A stretch of DNA of 51,249 nucleotides from Verrucomicrobiia bacterium (GTDB taxonomy: Bacteria > Verrucomicrobiota > Verrucomicrobiia > Limisphaerales > JADLHS01): contig WYBW01000100.1 in NCBI GenBank assembly GCA_011525685.1, positions 1 to 51,249 of the forward strand. The letters run 5' to 3'. A program made the translations under genes and the position numbers. The notes beneath the pieces were generated by a model. The model was not told where the DNA came from. It saw nothing but the letters and a program-made list of their open reading frames with translations, and made no database searches. Each line of letters opens with the position of its first letter. Position 1 is the first letter of the stretch. Shown one piece after another: positions 1-8,300 of the stretch.

Positions 1-59
1 CTGGCGTTGAGGTTGATGACCGTCAGAAAGTCCGGCTGGGCTTGAGGTTTTCCGCGCAT
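1..59 (-). CDS. Transposase, N-terminal fragment (runs off window)
   Basis: Reading leftwards from an ATG at 59, the 19 complete codons before the window edge give MRGKPQAQPDFLTVINLNA. This resembles the start of DDE transposases that begin MRG, followed by Q-rich residues and a short hydrophobic stretch ahead of a 'VPxDHPLR' motif, which would lie outside the window. The adjoining terminal-repeat-like sequence at 101-121 and a CTAG at 122-125 support an insertion sequence. The family is inferred from a short fragment recalled by pattern, so the exact IS group is not assigned. Confidence 0.45.
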   Translation of the reverse strand, partial: MRGKPQAQPDFLTVINLNA

Positions 60-125
60 GGATTTCAGACGCAAGTCAATGCGGCCTGTTCAAATTTGCG
101 TGAGACTATTTCAACAACCTGCTAG
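1..125. mobile_element. End of an insertion sequence at a CTAG site
   Basis: Read on the minus strand, the sequence starting at 125 is CTAGCAGGTTGTTGAAATAG. It strongly resembles the CTAGCAGGCTGTTGAAAAA-type terminal inverted repeats of DDE-transposase elements. It lies about 45 bases outside the transposase start codon at 59, as expected for an element end. CTAG at 122-125 may be target or duplicated target sequence. The other end is outside the window. Confidence 0.45.
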
Positions 126-450
126 TTCTCTCGATCAAGTCTATTCTCAATTGGAAGGGTGGAGGTGAAAGGATTTCCGCCTCCAAAGAAAGCCATGCGC
201 TTGACAATCACCAACCTCGCCAGTCTGCAAGCGCGTATGCGTCAATACACCACTACCTCCGAGCAAGTGGCAACCACAGGATCAGTCGCCGGTGAAGCTC
301 CTCGATTGCCCGACTGATTTGAATTAACGAACAATGGTGCGGTGCAGCCCTGCAACATCGTGCCTGACCTTGCGTAATCTGCTCCCCAAACACCCCGGGT
401 TGACGACAGACGCGGCAAATGCCTAGAGTCTGTGCCGTGAACCAACCGCT
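126..450. other. Non-coding leader between IS end and kinase gene
   Basis: This 325-base stretch is less G+C rich than the genes. A 76-codon reading frame on the minus strand (242-472) has no recognisable protein features and overlaps the next gene, so I do not call it. A weak promoter-like pair, TTGACG at 400-405 and TAGAGT at 424-429 with an 18-base spacer, lies about 20 bases before the GTG at 451. Nothing else is recognisable. Confidence 0.4.
400..429 (+). promoter_or_regulatory. Possible promoter of the WD40-kinase operon
   Basis: TTGACG (5 of 6 to the sigma-70 -35 consensus), 18 bases, then TAGAGT (4 of 6 to the -10 consensus). It ends about 20 bases before the GTG start at 451. It was found by eye, and such matches arise often by chance. 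Confidence 0.22.
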
Positions 451-3400
451 GTGACCGACAGCCCAGAATCACCTTCCCAAGCCACCGGCGATCTCGAAAC
501 CGCGCGGGCGACGAGTCACCGCGACATTCAACGCACCAGCACGGCGATTGCGATTATTCTGGTGATGGTTCTTGCACTCGCGTTGGCGGCCGTGCTGGCG
601 AGCGTGCGCGCCACGCGGAATCTGCATCGCGCTGAAACTGCCGAAGCGGCAGCCCGCGAACGTTTGTGGCACGCTTACGCGGCGCAGGCGCGGTCCGTGC
701 GGTTGACCCCCGAAGCGGGGCGTCGTCAGCACGCGCTCACGGTCATCAGCAACGCGGCGGCCATCCAAATCTCACCAGGGTTGCGGACGGAAGCCATCGC
801 CGCCCTGGCGCTATCGGACATTGATATTGTAGGCGAGGTCCGGCCTGCTCCGCGCGACACCGTCCAGGTGGAAATGGATGCCACACTCACCTTTTTCGCC
901 CACGGAGATTCCCAGGGCAACGTTTTCATCGGCCGGCTGGCAGACGGCACCACTCACCGGACCTTTGCGGCGCCGGACCTCGGTCCCGGCACACGAATGC
1001 AGGTGCGCAGTGTGGCGTTCGACCCGGAGGGCCGAAAACTGGCGGCCCGTTTTGAGGGCGGCGCCATGGTAGTTTGGGACGTGGCCACCGGCGCGCGTCT
1101 GCTGGCAAGTGGAGTCAATGCCACGAATCTGGTCATCGCCGGCATGTCGTTTTGGCCGGATGCAAACCGGTTAAGTTTTGGTGACGCGGACGCCAACGGC
1201 CAGATAGCACTGTTCGATTTCGACACCGGGGAAATCTTGCACCGCGCCATTCGGGTTGGTGCGAGAACCTTTCGCTTTCGACCGGGCACAATGGAAGTCG
1301 CCGTGGCCACGGACGCGCAGGTGGATTTGTACGCTTATCCCGAAAGCCGGAAACTCGCCACCCTGGAAACCGCAACGCGCGTGTTCACCATGGCGTGGGC
1401 GCCGGATGGCAGTCAGCTTGCGGTCGCGACGGAGGATGGCGATGTCTATCTCTGGAGCGTCGGTCGCAACGCCCAACGCATCCTTCGCGGCCACAGCGAA
1501 CCGTGCGTTCGACTGGGTTTCAGTCCGGATGGTGCGTTTCTATTCTCAGGTTCGCGTGATGGCACGACCCGGCTTTGGGACGCGGCGCTTGGCCAGACCA
1601 TTGTCTCGGCGCACGAGGGGGTCGGACACATTTTCTCGAATGACGGCGAACGAATTGGTTTCTGGCGGCCTTCGGTGGGCTTCGGGGTCTGGCGACTGTC
1701 GCGCAGTGAGAGTTATCGCCAATTGGTTTGTCCCAAAGCCGACGGGGCGCTCCTGTCCGTGGACCTTTCGCCCAGTGGCCGCTGGTGTCTGGCCACGCAG
1801 AGCAAGGGGTTCCGGCTCTGGGACCTGGCGAGCACGGTGTCGGAAATGTTCGTGGCGGTGGAAGATTTGGTTTCCGCGCGCATGGCCCCGGATGAACGTT
1901 CACTCTACCTATGCCGCCGCAGCGGGCTGGAGGTCTGGCCGTTTGATGGCAACTCAATATCCCCTGCGCTTGGTGCTGCGGACATCCGGCGGATTTCCCT
2001 GCCCGAGGAACGCGGCGCGCGGGCGCTCGCCATCAGTCTCGCCGGTCATCATGCCGTGGTCGAGTTGACGGATGCGCGGTTGGTGGTGCTCAATCTTACC
2101 ACTGAGGATGCCCCGGTGTTCCTCGGGGAAAAGTGCCGCTTTGCCAGCTTGCGCAGTCCGGCCAGCCCCACCGGTGCGGGACGATTTGCCATCAGTCCCG
2201 ATGGCCGATGGGTGGTCACCGGTTTCGGTGTCGGGGAAGGAGACCGCCCCAAAGTCTGGGACGCACGCACCGGGGAGAAGATCATCACGCTCAATGCTCC
2301 GAGCTCGGTCGTAGGCTTCAGCGCGGATGGCCGGCTTTTGGGGACGGCGGGAACGGCGGCGTTTGGCATTTGGTCGGTGGGCGACTGGAATCAACTTCAA
2401 AAGATCGCCCGCGATGAACCCGCCATCACCCACGGCTCGTTGGCGTTCCTGGGGGATGGCAGCGACATGGTGGTCACCCGCACCCGCCAGCAGGCGCAAG
2501 TGCGCGCCACCCTCACCGACGAAGTGTATGCCAATTTGATCGCACCCCAGCCGCAGAGCGTCAGCAGCGTCCGCATGGCGCTGGATGGATCGGTGATCGT
2601 GACCGCGAGTGCCACAGACAAATTACAGGTGTGGCACATGGATCGGGCGAGACAGCAGCTCGCCTTGATCGGGCTCGACTGGAAGGAAAATCCCTCCATC
2701 CGCGACGATGTGGCATCGCTACCCGCTGGCGTGACCCCCGTGCAAGTCACGTTGTTCATCAGTCTGGCGGGATTCGGATTGGCGTCCACCTTCGCGCTGT
2801 TAACGCTGCGGCGACATCGCGCGGCCATCGTGGGTTTCCTTGCGGCGGAACGCCGCGCCGCGCAACGCAATCGCGAACTTGAAGTGGCCAAGGTGGAGTT
2901 GATGCACAGCCAAAAGATGCAGGCGCTGGGCACGCTTGCCACCGGCATTGCCCATGACTTCAACAATCTGCTGTCCGTCATCCGCATGTCGAACAAACTC
3001 ATTGGCCGCGAGACCCGCCATCAGCCGGACATCCAGGAGAACGTCGCGGACATCGAACAGGCAGTCATGCAAGGCAAGAGCGTCGTTGGTTCGATGCTGG
3101 GTTATGCCAGAAATGAATCTGTATCCGCCGCTGCCGAACCGACCGACGTGAGCGCGGTGGTCGAGGAAACGGTTTCGCTGTTGAGCAAGGAATTCCTGAG
3201 CGGCATCGCCCTGACCCTGGAACTGGATCGCGAAGCGCCGTCGGTGAATGTGGGCCGGGGCCGATTGGAGCAAGTGTTGTTGAACCTCGTGGTGAACGCC
3301 TCCGAAGCCATGCAAGGCAGGGGCAGGCTGAAAATCACGGTTCACACCCGCACGCGTCCTGCCGCCAAGCCCTATGCGTTGCGCCCCGCCGAAGCGTCGC

Positions 3401-3681
3401 AATATGTCGAAATGACTGTGGTGGATTCCGGGCCGGGCATCGCCCCGGAAGTGCAGGCGCGTTTATTTGAACCCTTTTTCACCACCAAGCGCACGAGTGC
3501 GAAGGCGGGCACCGGGCTGGGTTTGTCCCTGGTTTACTCGATTGCCCAGCAGGACGGCTTGGGTTTGAGCGTGGAAAGCGAAGCGGGCAAAGGGGCAACG
3601 TTTATACTCGTCATTCCCGTGGCTGCCGGACTGTCCCCTGTGCGCGAGACGCACAGTTCCCAAGCCCGGAACTCGCCCTAA
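451..3681 (+). CDS. WD40-propeller sensor histidine kinase
   Basis: A 1076-aa hybrid sensor kinase. One membrane segment (about residues 31-52) is followed by an alanine/arginine-rich helical linker of the kind found between the kinase and WD40 parts of bacterial Ser/Thr-kinase/WD40 proteins. A long run of WD40 blades (about 120-750) contains clear repeats such as 'LRGHSEPCVRLGFSPDG...DGTTRLWD'. A second membrane segment covers 766-786. The cytoplasmic end carries a HisKA H-box (GIAHDFNNLL, His835), N-box (Asn949), G1 (DSGPGI, 992-997), F-box (FEPFFTT) and G2 (GTGLGL, 1020-1025). The propeller should lie outside the membrane as sensor. GTG at 451 is the first in-frame start. A response regulator follows 10 bases after the stop. 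The last 15 or so residues are encoded by a copy of the dispersed palindrome (see 3635-3663). Confidence 0.9.
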   Translation: MTDSPESPSQATGDLETARATSHRDIQRTSTAIAIILVMVLALALAAVLASVRATRNLHRAETAEAAARERLWHAYAAQARSVRLTPEAGRRQHALTVISNAAAIQISPGLRTEAIAALALSDIDIVGEVRPAPRDTVQVEMDATLTFFAHGDSQGNVFIGRLADGTTHRTFAAPDLGPGTRMQVRSVAFDPEGRKLAARFEGGAMVVWDVATGARLLASGVNATNLVIAGMSFWPDANRLSFGDADANGQIALFDFDTGEILHRAIRVGARTFRFRPGTMEVAVATDAQVDLYAYPESRKLATLETATRVFTMAWAPDGSQLAVATEDGDVYLWSVGRNAQRILRGHSEPCVRLGFSPDGAFLFSGSRDGTTRLWDAALGQTIVSAHEGVGHIFSNDGERIGFWRPSVGFGVWRLSRSESYRQLVCPKADGALLSVDLSPSGRWCLATQSKGFRLWDLASTVSEMFVAVEDLVSARMAPDERSLYLCRRSGLEVWPFDGNSISPALGAADIRRISLPEERGARALAISLAGHHAVVELTDARLVVLNLTTEDAPVFLGEKCRFASLRSPASPTGAGRFAISPDGRWVVTGFGVGEGDRPKVWDARTGEKIITLNAPSSVVGFSADGRLLGTAGTAAFGIWSVGDWNQLQKIARDEPAITHGSLAFLGDGSDMVVTRTRQQAQVRATLTDEVYANLIAPQPQSVSSVRMALDGSVIVTASATDKLQVWHMDRARQQLALIGLDWKENPSIRDDVASLPAGVTPVQVTLFISLAGFGLASTFALLTLRRHRAAIVGFLAAERRAAQRNRELEVAKVELMHSQKMQALGTLATGIAHDFNNLLSVIRMSNKLIGRETRHQPDIQENVADIEQAVMQGKSVVGSMLGYARNESVSAAAEPTDVSAVVEETVSLLSKEFLSGIALTLELDREAPSVNVGRGRLEQVLLNLVVNASEAMQGRGRLKITVHTRTRPAAKPYALRPAEASQYVEMTVVDSGPGIAPEVQARLFEPFFTTKRTSAKAGTGLGLSLVYSIAQQDGLGLSVESEAGKGATFILVIPVAAGLSPVRETHSSQARNSP

Positions 3682-3684
3682 ACT
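3635..3684 (+). promoter_or_regulatory. Palindrome plus promoter-like element, copy 1 (before response regulator)
   Basis: The inverted repeat CTGTGCG (3638-3644), 5 bases, CGCACAG (3650-3656) is followed by TTCCCA (3657-3662), 16 bases, and TAAACT (3679-3684), which ends 7 bases before the ATG at 3692. The same arrangement occurs at 5300-5347 and 17652-17699. This copy lies inside the 3' end of the kinase gene. It may be an operator/promoter or a dispersed repeat. Confidence 0.55.
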
Positions 3685-3691
3685 GGCCCGG

Positions 3692-4354
3692 ATGACGGCA
3701 ACTGAAGAAACCATGGCCTCGATATTGATTGTCGAAGACGATCCGAAGCAGCTCAGGCTCTACGGCAAGGCGTTGCGCGGTTATCGCCTCACCTGCGTCA
3801 CCACGGGCCGTGCCGCCCTCGAGTCCATCGCCGACACCAAGCCCGACCTCATCATCCTCGACAACATCCTGGACGAAGGCGAAAAAGGTTTGGAATTCCT
3901 GCCCAAGCTCAAGGCCGTTGCCACGCACGTGCCCGTCATCATGATTTCCGGCACGCTGCAAATCCGCGAGAAACTCGCTGCGCTGCAAGGTCCGCGCTCG
4001 GCGCATTACATTTTGGAGAAACCCGTGGACCTGGACGAACTCGACCGAACGGTGGAGATCGCCCTCACCGAATGTGGCCTTGGGGAAACCGTGGCCCTCC
4101 TCCAATCGCTGGAACGCGCTGAAAAGATTGAATCGTCAGAACCCGACCGCCGCTTCACGGAACGCCTCGCGCGCCAGCACGAAATGATCAAGCGCCTGCG
4201 CGGCACAACCGAGCGACCGAACGTCTCCGGTCTTTCGCGCGATTTCAATGTCTCGCGCAAGACCATCATTCGCGACCTGCAAGACTTGATTCGCCGCGGG
4301 CAACTGCCCGAGGACATTTATCCCGAATGGCGTCAGGACGTGGGCGGCGACTGA
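3692..4354 (+). CDS. Response regulator with C-terminal helix-turn-helix
   Basis: A 220-aa cytoplasmic response regulator, partner of the WD40 kinase 10 bases upstream. The receiver domain (about 9-125) has the acidic pair E15/D16-D17, the phospho-acceptor Asp57 in 'LIILDNIL', Ser86 in 'MISG' and Lys110 in 'LEKPVD'. After a linker, a helix-turn-helix at about 178-200 (LSRDFNVSRKTIIRDLQDLI) resembles DeoR/HTH_11-type winged helices rather than OmpR, NarL or Fis outputs. It should therefore bind DNA. ATG at 3692 fits the spacing of the upstream palindrome/-10 element. An ATG at 3713 (MASILIVEDD) is the alternative and starts right at the first receiver strand. The target may be the palindrome found before this gene and two secreted-protein genes (inference). 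Confidence 0.88.
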   Translation: MTATEETMASILIVEDDPKQLRLYGKALRGYRLTCVTTGRAALESIADTKPDLIILDNILDEGEKGLEFLPKLKAVATHVPVIMISGTLQIREKLAALQGPRSAHYILEKPVDLDELDRTVEIALTECGLGETVALLQSLERAEKIESSEPDRRFTERLARQHEMIKRLRGTTERPNVSGLSRDFNVSRKTIIRDLQDLIRRGQLPEDIYPEWRQDVGGD

Positions 4355-4413
4355 TCACATTGCTTTTCTCGTCGCCGCTTCCCTCCGTGAGGCAACAGTC
4401 GCACGATGCAGCC

Positions 4414-4851
4414 ATGAAAGTGTTCTACCCAATCCTCGTTGGCCTGCTCTCCGCCCCCGTCGCTTCCGTGGTGGCAACGTTGGCGACGTACGGTGTGTTT
4501 TGTCTTTTCATGGCTGAAAATCAAGGCCGTCGCGGTCTGCTGGCTGGAGTGCTGGGTATTCCCGTTGGATTATTCGTCGGATTTATCTTGGGCCACACCG
4601 TGACGTTATGGTTGCTGCACAGCAGTCAAACTCTCTGGCGGTCCGTCGCTCTCGGATTGGTCATCGCCGTGCCCATAGCAGTGATAATCGGTGGGTTGGG
4701 TTTGATCGTTGGCACATACTTGGCAGAAACGCGCGGGCTCTCCAATTATGCCGGAGAGCGGGCAGCGTGGGGATTGTTCCACGTAGCGCTCCCTGCGGCC
4801 GTTCTGAGCGGCACAGCCGCGTTCCTCCTGGGTCGGTTGATTGCAAGGTAG
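4414..4851 (+). CDS. Small four-helix membrane protein, unknown function
   Basis: A 145-aa hydrophobic protein with about four membrane segments, separated by short charged turns (for example 'AENQGRRG' and 'LAETRGLSNYAGERAAW'). The reading frame is open from 4327, overlapping the response-regulator gene. I prefer ATG 4414, because the 29 residues before it are polar and lack membrane or signal character and the protein then begins MKVFYPILVGLL. The next gene starts 3 bases after its stop, which suggests co-translation. I do not recognise the family. Confidence 0.65.
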   Translation: MKVFYPILVGLLSAPVASVVATLATYGVFCLFMAENQGRRGLLAGVLGIPVGLFVGFILGHTVTLWLLHSSQTLWRSVALGLVIAVPIAVIIGGLGLIVGTYLAETRGLSNYAGERAAWGLFHVALPAAVLSGTAAFLLGRLIAR

Positions 4852-4854
4852 CAC

Positions 4855-5145
4855 ATGAAACAGCCAGCCGAGATGCCGGAACTTTGCGAGCATCTGCAAC
4901 CGGTGCTCGATGATTTGTTGGTACGTGGAGCGCGCATCACGTTTGCGGGTCAGGCGTGGAGCCAGAACTGCCGGTTGTGGGTGTACCTCGATCTCGAACT
5001 CGATCTGGCCGAACTGCGGAAACGGCATGCGCTGGCGGCTTGCGTCATCAATCACGAACACGCTGGCACCCATGATGGTCGGGAGCGTGGGTTGGTCTGC
5101 TTCCGGTGTCACGACGCGGTGATGGGACTCTTTCCGCCGGCTTGA
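4855..5145 (+). CDS. Small unknown protein with a CxxC
   Basis: A 96-aa soluble protein starting 3 bases after the preceding membrane-protein gene, so probably translationally coupled. It has an N-terminal helical part (MPELCEHLQPVLDDLLVRG), a beta-rich middle ('CRLWVYLDLELDLAELRK') and a C-terminal 'LVCFRCHDAVMG' with a CxxCH. That motif could bind metal or haem, but there is no signal peptide, so haem attachment is unlikely. No family recognised. Tight linkage to the upstream gene is the main support that it is real. Confidence 0.6.
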   Translation: MKQPAEMPELCEHLQPVLDDLLVRGARITFAGQAWSQNCRLWVYLDLELDLAELRKRHALAACVINHEHAGTHDGRERGLVCFRCHDAVMGLFPPA

Positions 5146-5276
5146 TTTCCCGTTGAGCCGGCATGCACTTGGTTTTGGGGCAAGCAACAATTGCTCAATA
5201 GTCCTCCGCCATTCATCTCTCCAAACCGATCTTGGCGCGTGGGTCCTGCCGAATCCGCCGCCGGACATCCGGACGC

Positions 5277-5347
5277 GGGTGTGCCCCAGATGCACACCCC
5301 TGTGCGTGGCTCGCACAGTTCTCAACTCGGCGACCTCAGAGTAAAAC
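5277..5347 (+). promoter_or_regulatory. Double hairpin and promoter-like element, copy 2 (before giant secreted protein)
   Basis: Two abutting hairpins: GGGTGTGC-7 bases-GCACACCC (5277-5299), then CTGTGCG-5 bases-CGCACAG (5300-5318). TTCTCA (5319-5324), 17 bases and TAAAAC (5342-5347) follow, ending 9 bases before the ATG at 5357. The second hairpin and the downstream pair match copies at 3638 and 17652. With the -10-like hexamer this close to the ATG, the transcript would have almost no leader, which fits the absence of a Shine-Dalgarno sequence. Confidence 0.55.
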
Positions 5348-5356
5348 CACGCCCCA

Positions 5357-8300
5357 ATGAAACGACCTTTCGGCACACTCGCGAATCTCGCGATCAGAAT
5401 TTTGAGTCTGGCTTTCGTCGTCCTGGGTCTGGCCCATTCCGCCCGGGCGCACACCTACGAGACGATTGAGAACCTTGCGTTGACCAATTTCGTCGGCTGG
5501 CTGGTGAACTCGGACGCGAACAACGCCAGCGCTGGTTATGACCGCGACGCCCTCAGCGTCAATGCCGCCATCCGTTATACGACAACCAACTCGTTGTTCA
5601 GCACGTACCAGTATCAAGCCGCGTTCCGCCTGCTGGACAGTCAGAGCAACGCCGTGGACTTGATCACTGCACCGGGCCAGACCAACACGGCACTCTATGT
5701 AACCAATCAGATCACCCTGCCCTCGATTTTCATCCCGGGCGTCACCAGCACGGTTGCCACTCTGAATGTCCAGTTGAAGCCGGCGACCAGGCTGAGTCCG
5801 CTGCTGGGTTACCGCGTGGAATTGCGTTTGTCCGAACGGCCAGGCACGACGGGCACGAATCAATTCGTTTTCACCGGCGACGAGCAAACCACCGCCGGCT
5901 TCACTGTGTATCACTTCACGAATCTGGTCAGTGGCGACCTTTCCGTGAATGCGTTCGCCACGCTGAACAATGTGGTCAATTCCCGCACGTTCGCGGTCAA
6001 GACCGTTCCCGGCAAGGACACGTTCCAATCCTCCGTGACCTATTCGGTGCGGCGCTATGACGATTTCAACGCGCCGTCGGCCAACAGTGTGGTGGCGGTG
6101 GTCTTCAATCATCAGTTGTACAACGACACCACCGGCCAATTCGTGCCGCTCAAGACCAATTCCACGGTGTTGCTCAAGAGCGTCCCCAACTGGGTGCAGG
6201 CCGCGATCAAATCGCCGGGCACCACCACGTTCACGGACGTCCTCGACTTGCAGCCGGCGGACGGCGTGCAACTGGATTCGGTCAACCACCAGTTCCGCAC
6301 GATCGTCAGCATTGCGCATTTGGAAGTGCTGGGCCAACCGGTGGTGAACGGCAACAGTGGGCAAAGTGGACTGAACCGTTTGCTTCATTTCAACGGCGAC
6401 CTCCATTTCGGCGCGCTCAAGACCCGGTTCGAGAGCATCGCCAATTCGCCGTTCCCAATGAGCTTTCTGCCCGATGCCATATTGACGTTCCTCAACGTGG
6501 ACAATCAAAAGGGGTATGTCCTGGCCGCCACAAATCACACTTACGGTGACGGCACGACGCTTTCTGTTCATCTGCGCGCGGATGGAACGTCGCACTACGT
6601 CGGGGCCACGCCGGTAAACATCACCGGGCCCGCCCCGGACACCAACACGCTGAACGGCATCCGCTTCCAGCGTTTCAACGTGCAACTTGGCACCAACGGC
6701 GGCACGGGAAGCTTCATTGCCTGGTATCCCGCCGGTTTCGGCACTCGCGCCAACGCGGAGCCGACGAATCGCTTGCTCATGCCTTATGCCGGATTCCTCA
6801 ATCTCGCGCTCAATGGATCACTGCTTCCGACGGTGAATCCGGTCAACTCCACGCCCGCGTGGGGTTGTGAAGAGACCAAGCCCTTTTTGTTCAAATTCAA
6901 TTCGCAGGCCTGGGACATTCCCAATGGCCGCTTTGTCCTCGATCCGACGGGCGAGATCAAATACACGCGCGCAGATGAACTCGCGGCGCTAAAAGCCGCG
7001 CCGGTTTCGCTCTCGTACAAATTCAAACCCTCCAACGAAGCGCAGATGCAGTCGGTGCAGCAGGTCGTCAGTCCGCAAGTCATCGTGGCCGCGGACCCGC
7101 AATGGCAGAGCGCGCGGATGACGATGGACTTGACGGTGGGAACGAACGCGTTCCTTGCGCACTTCCCCCATCAAGCCGTGGTCGTGAGCACCAACAGCAC
7201 CACCGTCAATATCGCGAACGACTTGCTGACCACGGGTGCCAGCGTGATGGCGGGCGTTGCCCAAGTGGCCGTGGCCTACATCCGCGATTGCACCGAGCCG
7301 GACTGCGCGGGCGGGCAGGGCACGGAATCGCTGCTGTTCGCGCCGCAGAATCAGACGCTTTACTTTACGCGTGATGGCGGGCTGGCCGCGAAAGGCGTCA
7401 TTGCCCAACCGACGGACCTGACCTGGGGCTGGATTCCCTCAAAGAACCGTTATGCGCACCGCGTCGAGGCGTTCAGTCCCGCAGGCCTGCACATTCCCGG
7501 ATTCTTCCTGCGCGGAGGTGAGACTTCACAAAGCATGGCGAATCGCGCCGCGGTGTTGTTGTTCACCGGCATCGGCACGAACACATCCACCCAGATTGAC
7601 TTCTCGCGCATCGAGCGGCCGTACACCACTTCCTACTCGAACGGCACGAACGGCGGCTTTGGCGATTATGCCGGTTTGAACTTCCGGGTGGGTCAGGACG
7701 GCGACAAACACGCGGATAGCACGCTCGCCGCTGAGCCCACGGGCTGGTATCCGCTGACGGGACGCTCGAAGTATTACCTGCGCAAAGGCGGCGTCAGCGG
7801 TGTTCACGAAGCCGTGTTCGGTTCGTTTCCCGCCACGAACAAGTGGTACGGCTATTCGTTTCAGGTGGACAATTTCGGTCTCGCCTTTCTCGACAGCCAG
7901 AACGTGGATTCGCGCACAGAAGGTTCGGTTTACGTCAAGCATCCCAGTGACATCACCCAGAACTTCGACAAGTTGATCTTCAACTGCCTGGGCGGGCTGG
8001 ACTACGCGCAAATTCCCGCGACCGAACACGGCCAATACAAGGAACTGAATTACTGGAAAGCCGACATCTCGCCGCTGGCGATCAAATTTGACCGCGACGA
8101 AGCCCTTGCCTGCGATCCGGGCAAAGGCAAGCTCGTGCTCGGCGTCAAGGCGCACGCGTCGCCATTCCCCGGCGTGGCTCTGTTTGGTGAGCTGGGTTTT
8201 GAGACCAATGGCAATCTCATCACGCTGATCAATTCCGACGTGCTGAAGATGGACTCGCGGCTCAAGCTGCCAAGCCAGTTGTCGTTCGCCGGGCCGGCGG

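Noticed and set aside
242..472. 76-codon minus-strand frame in the leader region
   Set aside because: No protein-like features; it overlaps the start of the WD40 kinase gene.
5336..6685. 449-codon minus-strand frame
   Set aside because: Shadow of the giant exported protein gene; no recognisable motif and it would run across the palindrome promoter.
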